Positions 1-9,550 of a stretch of 64,000 nt of DNA are shown piece after piece. Below the pieces are notes generated by a model. It saw nothing but the letters and a program-made list of their open reading frames with translations. It had not been told where the DNA came from and did no database searches. The translations under genes and the position numbers were made by a program. Source of the stretch: Paenibacillus sp. CC-CFT747 (GTDB lineage Bacteria > Bacillota > Bacilli > Paenibacillales > NBRC-103111); assembly GCA_030323305.1 (NCBI GenBank), contig CP106741.1:3843501-3907500 (forward strand). The letters run 5' to 3'. The first letter of the stretch is position 1. Each line of letters starts with the position of its first letter.

Positions 1-1
1 A

Positions 2-1509
2 CCCGACTTTCAAGCCAGAGGGATCATGCTTGATATCAGCCGCAGTAAAATTCCCAGGCTGGAAACCCTGTTCCGCCTTGTGGATTTGATGGCCGATTTG
101 AAGATGAACCAGCTTCAGCTTTATGTGGAAGGCTTCTCTTTCGCCTACGAATCGTTTCCGGAAGTGTGGAAGTCCGGCACGCCGGTCACAGGCGAGGAGA
201 TCCTGCTCCTGGACCAATACTGCAGGGAGCGGTTTATCCAGCTGGTTCCTAATCAGAACAGCTTCGGACATATGACTCCGTGGCTTGAAAGAAAGGAATT
301 CAATGATTTGGCGGACTGTCCGACAGGGTGCGAAGCGCCATGGGGAAGGTATGACAAGCCCATGACCTTAAATCCACTGGATAAGAGAAGCCTGGAGCTG
401 ATTGAGCGTACCTACGGTGATTTTCTGCCCTATTTTACTTCCGGTCTCTTCAACGTCGGGTGCGATGAAACCTTCGATTTGGGGCAGGGCCGAAGCAAGG
501 CAGCTTGCGAGGAGCGGGGCAAGGGCCGGGTTTATCTGGAGTTCCTGCTGCAGGTACACAAGCTGGTCAGCCGTTACGGCAAAAAGATGATGTTCTGGGG
601 AGATATCATCAAGCAGCATCCGGACCTGATTTCCGAGCTGCCGAAGGACGTGATCGTTCTTGAGTGGGGCTATCATGCGAGCCGTCCGTCGGCGGAGGAT
701 TGCACCGCTTTTCAGGCGGCCGGGATTCCCTATTATGTCTGCCCGGGTACATCGAGCTGGAACTCCATTACCGGATTGACGGATAATATGAACTCCAATT
801 TGCTGACTGCCGCCGTGAACGGCAAACAGTACGGTGCAGCAGGATACCTGATAACGGATTGGGGCGATTGCGGCCATTGGCAGCCCCTGCCGGTCAGTTA
901 CGCCGGATTCGTCTACGGGGCTGCCCTAAGCTGGAACGTGGAACGAAACCGCCATCTTGATGTACCGGCCTACCTGGACCGGTACGTATTCAAGGACAGC
1001 TCATGCCGATTAGGTCAATTCGCGGTTGACCTGGGCAACTATTATTTGTTGGAGAAGCAGACCGCATACAACGGCAGCGGCGTCTTTCGCACGCTCTATT
1101 ATCATCAATTAAACGATACAAATACGGATCTCGATTTCCTGCAGCTACCGGATCCCGGAAGGGAAGACTTCAGCAGGGTCAAAGAGCAGGTTGCGGCGCT
1201 TGCGGAGGAGCTGGAAGAAGCAATGCCGCAATGTTCCGACGCTCCCCTTGTTAAAAGGGAATATGCGCTGGCTATTAAGCTTGTCCTGCATGGGGCGGAG
1301 CTCGGTCTGTTTAAGACGGATCCCTCTTCGGATCTGTCGGGAAGGGAGCGCCGTTTGGAGCTGCTCCTGGAAGACTTGGACGGGATCCTTTTGGAGTACA
1401 AGGAAGTCTGGCTCATGAGAAACCGCCGGGGGGCCTCGACAGCAGCCTCGCCAAGCTGGTTGCGCTTCGGCAGCAGTACGGCGAAGCTCTGATGCAGAAT
1501 TATACCTAA
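2..1509 (+). CDS. GH20-type beta-N-acetylhexosaminidase, 5' end outside window, one frameshift
   Basis: Glycoside hydrolase of the GH20 (beta-hexosaminidase) kind, which removes terminal N-acetylhexosamine or related sugars. The reading frame is open from base 2, so the start lies outside the window; about 502 residues are visible. The barrel begins near RGIMLDISR, and the catalytic Asp-Glu pair is in GCDETFD (bases 461-475). Later aromatic-rich segments (TDWGDCGHWQP) fit the substrate pocket. No signal peptide can be judged. The frame breaks in a run of six G near 1428; adding one G restores a family-like C terminus ending ALMQNYT and a stop at 1507-1509. Family call is good; the exact substrate is unknown. 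It probably belongs to an operon that starts upstream of the window. Confidence 0.8.
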
Positions 1510-1518
1510 AGGAATATA

Positions 1519-1547
1519 TTGACACAACTTAGGTATGGTAGTATTTT
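1519..1547 (+). promoter_or_regulatory. sigma-A promoter of the first LacI-family gene
   Basis: TTGACA at 1519-1524 and TATTTT at 1542-1547 with a 17-bp spacer: a near-consensus vegetative promoter. It begins 10 bp after the GH20 stop, and a LacI-type operator lies about 20 bp downstream of the -10 box, so repression by the product it drives (autoregulation) is likely. Confidence 0.7.
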
Positions 1548-1562
1548 GGTATCAAAAGCGAT

Positions 1563-1580
1563 TTTGCAAAAACGTTTTGT
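1563..1580 (+). promoter_or_regulatory. LacI-type operator O1
   Basis: The 16-mer TTTGCAAAAACGTTTT contains a palindromic core AAAACGTTTT with the central CG typical of LacI-family operators. It sits between the promoter at 1519-1547 and the start codon at 1610. The same 16-mer occurs again at 2684-2699, in front of the transport operon. Confidence 0.65.
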
Positions 1581-1609
1581 ATAACCATGAAACAGGGAAG
1601 GACACTACT

Positions 1610-2626
1610 ATGGCAGCAACGATAAAGGACGTGGCAAAAGCAGCAGGAGTGGCTGTATGTACAGTTTCCTTCGCCATGAACGGTTCCGCTCACGTAGCGG
1701 AAGAGACCAAGAAGCGGATTTTCGAAGCGATCGAGCGCTTGAATTACCGCCCCAATCAGTCCGCTCGGGGATTGGTCACCAAGAGGACCAACAACATCGG
1801 GCTTGCTGTCTCGGAAACGGCCGATGGGTTGGAGAACGGAATTTTGCTGGATGTCATCAAAGGAATGGGTCAGGCGGCAGGAAGCTACAACTATGATGTC
1901 ATGCTGTCCTTTCAGAAACCCCAAGCGGCAAGGCCGGACGATCATTTGCTGGACGTATACCGCAAACAGTCCGCGGACGGTCTGATCATGATGGGAACGA
2001 AGATGGGAGAGACGCCTTACCGAGAGCTGGTTGCCAAACGGTTTCCTTTCGTTCTTCTAGGCCGCCCTTCCTCAGACTGTCAGTGTCACAGCGTGAACGC
2101 GGACAACGAGCAGGGTGCCTACCTGGCGGTAGAGTATTTGGCCGGAAAAGGCCATAAGCGCATCGCTTTTATCACCCCTTGTTCCCTTGAGGTCGACGCT
2201 TCCCAGGACCGGCTGACCGGTTACCGGAGGGCGATGAGTGCCTTTTTCGGTGGTGTTGATGACCAATTGATTGCGTATGGCAGCTTTGCTTCCGACAGCG
2301 GCTATGCCGAGACGGAAAGACTCTTGAATCTGAAGGAGCGTCCGACTGCCATTATCGCCGGCCGGGACGTCATAGCCTCTCGCGTTATGGAGAAAGCGAC
2401 GGACCTGGGCTACAAAGTACCCGACGATCTTGCGGTAATGGGTTTTGATAACAGTATCATCTCCCAGGCCGCCCGTCCTGCCATCACTTCCATTGAACTG
2501 CCGATGCTTGAAATGGGATATAAGGCGTCGAATCTCTTGATTCAGCTGATTGAAGGCGGCATCTCTTATGACGACACCCAAAGAATAGTCCTGCCCTGCA
2601 CCCTGCATGCAAGAGAATCCGCGTAA
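1610..2626 (+). CDS. LacI/GalR-family transcriptional regulator
   Basis: A 338-residue repressor-type regulator. The N-terminal helix-turn-helix (about residues 3-25, DVAKAAGVAVCTVSFAMNG) and hinge helix are followed by a periplasmic-binding-protein-like effector domain with the family landmarks DGLIMMG, FVLLGRP, KGHKRIAFI and the C-terminal MGFDNS. The ATG at 1610 is chosen because AGGGAAGG lies just upstream; an in-frame extension to 1535 would cover the operator and lacks a binding site. It sits directly ahead of a sugar ABC operon, and identical operator sequences flank it on both sides. It probably represses itself and the transport/hydrolase operon until an oligosaccharide binds. No frameshift. 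Confidence 0.9.
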   Translation: MAATIKDVAKAAGVAVCTVSFAMNGSAHVAEETKKRIFEAIERLNYRPNQSARGLVTKRTNNIGLAVSETADGLENGILLDVIKGMGQAAGSYNYDVMLSFQKPQAARPDDHLLDVYRKQSADGLIMMGTKMGETPYRELVAKRFPFVLLGRPSSDCQCHSVNADNEQGAYLAVEYLAGKGHKRIAFITPCSLEVDASQDRLTGYRRAMSAFFGGVDDQLIAYGSFASDSGYAETERLLNLKERPTAIIAGRDVIASRVMEKATDLGYKVPDDLAVMGFDNSIISQAARPAITSIELPMLEMGYKASNLLIQLIEGGISYDDTQRIVLPCTLHARESA

Positions 2627-2631
2627 AAACT

Positions 2632-2680
2632 GGCTTGGATGAGGCCCCAATAGCAGCACACCATCCAAGCCTTCTTCCTT
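2632..2680 (+). terminator. hairpin terminator after the LacI gene
   Basis: Perfect 10-bp inverted repeat GGCTTGGATG (2632-2641) and CATCCAAGCC (2662-2671), 20-nt loop, followed by the T-rich tract TTCTTCCTT. It ends only four bases before operator O2, separating the regulator transcript from the transport operon. Confidence 0.55.
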
Positions 2681-2683
2681 GCC

Positions 2684-2701
2684 TTTGCAAAAACGTTTTT
2701 A
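2684..2701 (+). promoter_or_regulatory. LacI-type operator O2 of the transport operon
   Basis: Second copy of TTTGCAAAAACGTTTT, here extended to a perfect AAAAACGTTTTT palindrome. TATACC at 2700-2705 may be the -10 box of the operon, in which case the operator overlaps the promoter. No good -35 box is visible. Confidence 0.6.
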
Positions 2702-2776
2702 TACCGCGACAGAGAGGATGTGATGCCTTTTAACACGTACAGGTGGAGGCAGGCTAATAAGAAATTCAGGCAGTTT

Positions 2777-2790
2777 CGTAAGCGGTTTCA
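2777..2790 (-). promoter_or_regulatory. candidate cre site (CcpA)
   Basis: Read on the - strand, TGAAACCGCTTACG matches the published cre consensus TGWAANCGNTNWCA at 13 of 14 positions. It lies in the leader of the binding-protein gene, 25 bp before the start codon, where CcpA binding would act as a roadblock. This would place the operon under carbon catabolite repression. Confidence 0.5.
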
Positions 2791-2814
2791 ATCATTCATA
2801 GGGGAGTGAAAAGC

Positions 2815-4464
2815 TTGAAGCAGGTTATTAAGGTTACGAATACGTTTCTGACTTTTGCTATGGCAGTCGGCATCACGGGATGCACAAAGAGCGGACAGAC
2901 GACGGAGTCCCCTGGCGTCAAACCGGCGGAAACACTAAAGGCACAGGGCACTCCTGCTCCGACCGCGGACACGCTCAAAGGTACCATACGGGTCAATCTC
3001 CGGGGAGCATCGGCGGAAGTCTGGAACAAGATGGCGGAATCCTACACGGCCCTGCATCCGAACGTTAAGGTGATTGTTGACGTCAAACCGGCACAGGGCT
3101 ACCGTGAGTGGGTGCAGGCCCAGTTTGCGGCCGGGAAACCGGAAGCGGACTTCATCATGACGAATGAAAACTCGGAGCTGGCAAAAGAGAAATTTGTCGA
3201 CTTCAAGCCTTATTTGGAGAAAGTCAATCCGTATACGAGCAAACCTTGGAAGGAGGCTCTCAACCTGGAGGGGATGGGTATCAATCTAGAAGATCCCCAG
3301 CTTGACCAGCTCAACTCCCTGAACATTGAGTCCGTGCAGATTCTGTGGATGTACAACAAAGAGATTTTCCAGAAGGCGGGCATTTCGTCCCCTCCCAAAA
3401 CCTTCAATGAGCTTATGGCCGCCTTTCAAAAAATCAAGGACGCCGGTTATACGCCTTTCTCCATCGGCGGAAACGCCCTTTCGCTCTGGAGCGGCCAGGC
3501 CGGCTGGCTGATGCGAATATTCCCGGACCAATACTTCCGGGATTACATCAACCAGATCCGTTCAAAGAGCGGGGACTATACTTATTTGCCGAAAGATGAT
3601 ACCTGGAAGTTTGACTTAAAAGATCCTTATAACGATGCGCGGGCAAAGGTGTCACCAAACGAACTCCGCATGCTGAAGGCTATCCACGACAAGGAAGGCC
3701 CGTACAAAATTGAAGGCAATCCTGCATGGAAAGATGTATATGAGAACCTGAAAAAGCTTTTCGGCTATGCTCCCCAAGGCTTTATGGGCATGTCGGAGGA
3801 TCAGGCTTACAAGCTGTTCCTCACGGGCAAGGCGGCGACGATGGTTGCCCTTCCCTCCTCCTATTGGCAGCTTCCAAAGGATTTCAAGGATGCCGAGAAG
3901 ACAGGGGAGAGCGGCGGAGTCAAGCCGTTTGAATTCGGCTACTTCAACATGCCTTCGATGGAAGGTCCTCTTGTCCAGGCGCCGGCCCGCACGATCCATG
4001 TCAATACAGGATTTTACGGTTTCGTCAAGAAGGATGCGGAGCAAACCGCCCTCGACATTGATTTTATGATGTACTTCACCAGTCCGAAAGGCTTCAAGGT
4101 ATATATGGAAGCCGTTCAGAATTCCAAAGACGCCTCGATGACCGGTGCCCCGATGCTGAACAACATTGAGCTGCCGGAAAGCATGAAGAAGGCATTCGAA
4201 TCCTTCAGCGCCATCGGAAACACGGAAGGACTTCCGAGCCCGGGCAATGTATTGGCACGCGGCCTGTACGATTATCAGCCTTCCGTACAAAGCTATGTCG
4301 GCTTGATCTCCAAGTATTTCAGCGGGCAGATCGGCGTAGACGAATTCATGAAGCAGTACCAGGCTGATATTGACTCGAAGTTTGAGCCCATGATGAAAGA
4401 GCGCAAGAAATGGGAGATTTCCGATTTGGAGCACCCGGAACGCAAGCCTCCGGTCAGGCAGTAA
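2815..4464 (+). CDS. extracellular solute-binding lipoprotein of a CUT1 sugar ABC transporter
   Basis: Captures an oligosaccharide outside the cell and delivers it to the two permeases that follow. About 549 residues. The N terminus is a lipoprotein signal with hydrophobic core LTFAMAVGI and a lipobox ending in TGC, then a low-complexity Thr/Pro/Ala linker, then a type-1 solute-binding fold (INLRGASAEVWNKM, later ALPSSYWQLP). A TTG at 2815 is preferred because AGGGGAG sits 8 bases upstream; a GTG at 2806 in the same frame would lie inside that binding site. It follows the LacI operator and cre site. No frameshift. The substrate is unknown; the neighbours suggest rhamnose-containing oligosaccharides. 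Confidence 0.85.
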   Translation: MKQVIKVTNTFLTFAMAVGITGCTKSGQTTESPGVKPAETLKAQGTPAPTADTLKGTIRVNLRGASAEVWNKMAESYTALHPNVKVIVDVKPAQGYREWVQAQFAAGKPEADFIMTNENSELAKEKFVDFKPYLEKVNPYTSKPWKEALNLEGMGINLEDPQLDQLNSLNIESVQILWMYNKEIFQKAGISSPPKTFNELMAAFQKIKDAGYTPFSIGGNALSLWSGQAGWLMRIFPDQYFRDYINQIRSKSGDYTYLPKDDTWKFDLKDPYNDARAKVSPNELRMLKAIHDKEGPYKIEGNPAWKDVYENLKKLFGYAPQGFMGMSEDQAYKLFLTGKAATMVALPSSYWQLPKDFKDAEKTGESGGVKPFEFGYFNMPSMEGPLVQAPARTIHVNTGFYGFVKKDAEQTALDIDFMMYFTSPKGFKVYMEAVQNSKDASMTGAPMLNNIELPESMKKAFESFSAIGNTEGLPSPGNVLARGLYDYQPSVQSYVGLISKYFSGQIGVDEFMKQYQADIDSKFEPMMKERKKWEISDLEHPERKPPVRQ

Positions 4465-4542
4465 GCAACCACCTCTCTTTGCTCCGCGTCCGTCACGACG
4501 CGGAGCAAAGGACAATGATCGTCCCGGAAGAAGGGAGAACCC

Positions 4543-6445
4543 ATGAAAAAACTCCTTATTTACCTAATGCTGGCCGGCTCCCTGCTGCTTTTTGCTCATC
4601 CGGCTATGGCGGAGCCCCTCTGGCAAATGGAAAAGGAAATGAACGTAAACTCACTATCCGTCGCATCCGACGGCGAGCGGATCGCAGTAGGCACTCAGGA
4701 CGCCGCTGCGTTTGTGCTCAAGCCCGACGGTACGCAGGTCTACCGGTTTGAAGCAAAGAACGTCATAACAGGCGTATCGATGCTGGACACCGGGGAATTG
4801 CTGGTTTCTTCCGACGACCAGCATGTATATCTCCTCAATGCCGAGGGCAAGCCCGTCTGGTCTAAAGGCATGGGGAAGATGGTCAAATCGATTGCATCCA
4901 CCCCAGACGGAGAAGTCATTGCGATAACGCTTTTTCGCTCTAATGCCGTGCACCTGCTGAATAAGCAGGGGAAACCGTAAGAGAAATCCCAGTCGGGATT
5001 GAAATATCCGGCGCCGAGGTCTCTCCCAACGGGAAATGGCTGGCCGCGGCCGGAGCCGACCAGTTCCTTTACGTGTATAACAGGGAAGGGGAACTTGTCG
5101 TCAAAACGTCGATTTCGGGCAGCATCAACTCGGTATCCATCTCCGATGAAGGGGTTGCCGTGGTCGGTTCGTCGGAAGATAAGGTCGTGATCCTGGATGC
5201 AGGCGGAAATAAGCTTGCCGAGCTCCCTGCCGGAGACGTTATCACATCCGTTCATATTACAGGCGGTGCCGATTATGTGGCTTATGCGGACTACTCAGGC
5301 AAGTATTATGTAGGCAGCCTGAAGGGCCGGGAGCTTTGGTCGGCCAAAGAAGCGGGGGCCGGACGCCAGATCCGGTTCAGTCCGGACGGCAAGCACCTGT
5401 ACGCCGCATCTGACAAAGGAGCGGTCTATCAGTATGAGGTCGGGCATCTTCTCGAGAAAGGCAAACAAGCGGCCTTCCGGCAAAAGGCCATCCAATACGG
5501 TTCGATCGCGGCGGCGGTGCTTCTGGCCGTAGTCTTGATCTTCTGGACGGTTAAACGGACTCCGCACCTCTATAAGCGTTTATGGAAGGACAAATACGCC
5601 TACATCATGCTGCTTCCAAGCTTCTCGCTCCTTCTTGTCTTTCTTTACTATCCGTCTCTTTCCGGACTTTTCCATTCCCTTTATGATTGGAATCCGGGAT
5701 CCCGGAGTACGTTCGTCGGCCTGGATAATTTCAGGAGAATGCTGGACGATCCCTATGTGTCCAAAGGCACGGTCAACCTCCTCATCCTCGTGGTCACCGG
5801 TCTGTTTAAGACCCTTATTCCTCCGTTGATTGTGGCGGAACTGATCTATCATTTGAGAAACAGCAAAGCCCAGTACCTGTTCCGGACTTCATTCGTCATT
5901 TCCATGGTCATCCCGTCCGTCGGTTTTCTTCTGGTCTGGCAAAACCTGTACGACCCGAATATCGGACTGATCAATCAGATTCTGAACATCATGGGACTTG
6001 GTTCCTTCGCCCACCCTTGGCTCGGCGACGCGGACACGGCGCTGTGGGCCATCATCTTTATGGGATTTCCTTTCATCGGCATCATGCAGCTGCTCGTGAT
6101 GTATTCGGGGCTTATTGCCATATCGGACGAAGTGATCGAGGCGGCCAAACTGGACGGGGCCAAGTCGTTCCGCATCATCCGTTCCATCCATCTGCCGCTG
6201 CTTGCGGGTCAGTTCAAGCTGCTCATCGTGCTGGCTCTCATCGGCATCGTACAGGATTTCGGTTCCATCCTTATCGTAACCGGAGGGGGCCAATGGATTC
6301 CACCTACGTACCCGCTCTACAGATGTATTATGCGGCCACGAAGTTCGGTGATTTGGGCTATGCTTCCGCTCTAGGCGTCAGCATGTTCTTTGTAATCCTC
6401 CTGATCACCGTAATCAACATGAAATTTATCAAGACTGCCGACTAA
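4543..6445 (+). CDS. extracellular beta-propeller fused to a MalF-type sugar ABC permease; two frameshifts
   Basis: Reconstructed length about 634 residues. Residues 1-25 form a signal peptide (LAGSLLLFAHPAMA). Residues ~27-300 form WD40/PQQ-like blades, recognisable by repeated strands such as NSLSVASDGERIAVGTQD, KSIASTPDGEVIAI, SGAEVSPNGKWLAAAG and RQIRFSPDGKHLYAASD. A membrane helix (~316-336) follows, then a complete MalF/UgpA-type permease with the ATPase-coupling motif EAAKLDGAKSFRII. The frame breaks near 4975 (before REIPVG) and in a GGGGG run near 6288; one added G at each restores the protein. Start ATG at 4543 follows AAGGGAG. A propeller at the N terminus of a CUT1 permease is unusual. 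The downstream permease is 14 bases away. No ATPase gene lies in the operon, so a shared MsiK-type ATPase is likely. Confidence 0.8.
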
Positions 6446-6459
6446 AGGGGGTGATTAGG

Positions 6460-7346
6460 TTGACTAAATCGGAAACGCTTGTTCCCCGGACCGGTATGGT
6501 AAAACCGGCGGTCCAGCTTCGCAAAAAGGCTGACATCGCCCAGCAGGCCGTGCTGTACGCCATTCTTGGTCTCATCGTAATCCTTACGCTCGGTCCCATT
6601 CTTTTTACCCTGATTTCTTCCTTCAAGACCAATGCCCAAATCCTCGGAGGCTTTTGGTCGCTTCCTACCCCACCGCAGATGGGGAACTATGAGATTGCCT
6701 TCAAGGCCATTTGGCGGTATACGGCGAATACTGTCGGGTATGCGGCTATCAGCAGCATCCTGGTCGTGCTGTTGTCGGCCATTTCGGGCTACACCTTCGC
6801 CAAGAAAGACTTTCTCGGCAAGGAGATTCTCTTCATGATGATGCTGGCGATCATGATGATTCCTGGCGTCCTGACGTTAATCCCTTCCTATGTCCTTTAC
6901 GCCGACCTTGGGCTGGTCAACACCCCCTGGGTCATCATTATCAGCGCGGCGGCGGGAGGCCAAATATTCGGCACTTTTCTCTGCCGGAGCTTCATGGGGG
7001 GCTCTCCAATGAACTGTTCGACTCGGCCAAAATAGACGGGGCTTCGGAATTCACCGTATTTCTTAAAATCGTTCTTCCCCTTACCGTGCCGGTGCTGATG
7101 ACGCTTTTCATCATGTCATCCGTCGGTATTTATAACGAGTACATCTGGCCCCTGCTTACCATCAAATCCAACGAAATCCAGATGATCGGCGTCGGCCTCA
7201 CGCAGTTCAAAAATCAATTCGGCATCACCAACATGGGCGTGGAATTCGCCGCTTACATGATCTCTTCGATCCCGCTCGTCGCTTTGTTCAGCTTCGGCAT
7301 GAAATACTACATTCAAGGACTTACGCAGGGCGCGCTTAAGATGTAA
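6460..7346 (+). CDS. MalG-type sugar ABC permease, one frameshift
   Basis: Second inner-membrane subunit of the CUT1 transporter, about 295 residues with six predicted helices. The coupling motif is in NELFDSAKIDGASEFTVF, and the C terminus (YYIQGLTQGALKM) is typical of the MalG subfamily. The TTG at 6460 is the likely start because AAAGGGGGTGA lies immediately upstream; a GTG at 6451 falls inside that site. The frame breaks in a run of six G near 6998, and one added G joins FMGG to LSNELFDSAK. Spacing of 14 bases after the propeller-permease gene indicates co-transcription. Confidence 0.85.
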
Positions 7347-7378
7347 AGGTTCGCAAATACCCTAAACGGAGAAAAACC

Positions 7379-9508
7379 ATGACCAAACCTATGGAAACTC
7401 GCCAAGTCCCGAGCTGGATTTGGCATCCGGACCGAGAGCGTCAGAGGATGGTCCACTTGAGCAGACAATTTACCCTCACACGAGAGACTAGGGGATGGAA
7501 TTCCGCATAGCCTGTACGGGCTATGTGGAGGTGGAACTGGATGGGAGCCTGCTGGGCGCCATCTCGGAGCATCCGCGGCAATCGATGGCCTTTACCTGTG
7601 TTGACAGCTTCCCGGATGTACTGGAAGCGGGTGTCCATACCCTTACCTTAAAGATTCGCTGCAGTGAACCTATGCCGATCCATCCCATCAACATCCATCT
7701 CCAAGACCGCTCCGTCGGCTGTATCGCTTATCTTCAGGGAGACGGATTCTGGCTTCCGACCGACGAAACATGGAAGGCGGACGACGGCCGGGCGGAGATG
7801 GTGTGCAGGCTCGGGGAGGAGCCATACGGCGAGTTGGACAACGCGCCGGATTGGTTTGTGGCCGGCGGATATGGCGACATTTCCGCCGAACGCATGGAGA
7901 GCATTAACTGCCTGTCCGCCTCGGGTCTCGGAGCCGAAGTTCGCGGAGGCTCCCTGATTTTGACCGGAAACGGGGTTCGGCCGCTCCAGCTCGGTGAGAC
8001 GGATGCCCGGAACGAGCGCTATATTTTTTATCATCTGATGAAGCAAAACGAGTGGAAGGCACTTCGCCTGCAGCAGGCCGAACGGGACTGGACCGACATG
8101 CCCCAGGCCCTTGTGGAATTCCCTCCGAGATGAACATCCGATTCCATATCGAGAACCGGGGCTCAGACGAAGTGGAGATAGTATGGAACGGGGCGGAATC
8201 GCTGCATGAGCTGCACGGCTATGATTCCTGCATCACGGAGCACACCGTCGTGAAGCCGGGGAGCCGTTTTGTGACGAATCCCCAGGGCATGAAAATGGTT
8301 CAGTTCATCGTGGGGGCGGGTGCGGAGGAAAGATTCCACCTGGAAATCCAATTTGAGACGGTCGGCGTTCCCATGAAGCAGGTGGGAGGACTGGAATGTG
8401 ACAATCTGTTGATGAAGAAGATCTACGACGTTTCGGTACATACCAGCGCGGTCTGCCATCAGACCGGATTGTGGGACGGAATTAAAAGGGATCGCCTAAA
8501 TTGGGCTTACGATATCTACATGGCGGCCAAGGCGGACTATGTTCTATGGGATGATCTTTCGGTCCTGCGCCGTTCCATTCGGGAGCTGGGTCAAACACCT
8601 TACGGTTACTGGATGAACTCCATTCCCTCCTACACCTTATGGTGGCTGTGCGGAGTGTGGGATTATTATCTGGAGACGGGCGATGCCGCGTTTGTTCTGG
8701 AGCTTAGGGAGGACATTGCCCGTCATCTCCGGTGGGTCGAAGAGAACACCGACAAGGAGACCGGATTCTTTCTGACGCATGCACGGCAGGAGGTCTCGTT
8801 TATCGAATGGGTGCCGATGGGTGCTGAGGAGTCCTGGTACTGCCTGAACGCGATTTATAAACTGATGAGGACACAGATCAGCCGGCTGGCCGCTCACGTG
8901 CCCGAGCTTGGTATCGAAGTAAGAGGAGAGGGGCCTAATCTTCCTGAGGAAGCGTTTCTGGAGAACGCGTCGGCGCTGCTCACCCCTCTTCTCGGGATCA
9001 TGAGCGGCTCGGTTTCCACGGAAAAAGCAGAGGCGTTTCTCTTGAACTGCGAGCTCAAGGACCCGCTGACCCCTCTGTCCGCTTATTGGTTTGCGGACTG
9101 CTGCTCCCGGCATGGGTTTCACGAAAAAGCGTGGGAGGCCATTTCCCTTGTTTGGGGCTCTATGCTGGATTCAGGCGCCACGACCTTCTGGGAGAGCACT
9201 GTGCTTACCCGCGGGGAGGATTATCATGATGCCCAGACGACGTACACGGCTTACGGGTCCTACCGGATGAGCCTCTGCCACAGTTGGTCGGGCACTCCCG
9301 TTGTTTGGATCAGCCGCTATATCCTCGGGATCCAGCCGCTTGAACCGGGCTACCGGACCTTTGACTTTAGGCCAAATGCGCTGCCAGGGCTCACCGAGTG
9401 CAGGGGGCTGTCCGCACACCCGAAGGGCCGATTCTTGTGGAATGGAAGGTGACGGAGGGCAGCATGGATAAATCCGTCCGGTTTCCCGGAAGGGTGATTA
9501 CCGGTTGA
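7379..9508 (+). CDS. alpha-L-rhamnosidase-like six-hairpin glycosidase, three frameshifts
   Basis: Reconstructed length about 710 residues, no signal peptide, so cytoplasmic and likely acting on imported oligosaccharides. The N-terminal third is beta-sandwich (GYVEVELDGS, VHTLTLKIRC). The (alpha/alpha)6 part contains LWDGIKRDRLNWAYD, WDYYLETGD, the acidic ATTFWEST motif and SLCHSWSGTPV, all features of GH78 and relatives. One base is missing near 7490 (before EFRIAC), near 8125 (joining VEFP to SEMNIRF) and in GGGGG near 9397. Repairing the last gives a C terminus VRTPEGPILVEWKV and a stop at 9506-9508. It follows the permease by 32 bases and shares its operon. The substrate could be another deoxy sugar. 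Confidence 0.75.
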
Positions 9509-9550
9509 AGCTCGATTCCGAGCGAATTTTACATAACAAGGAGGAAGAAG

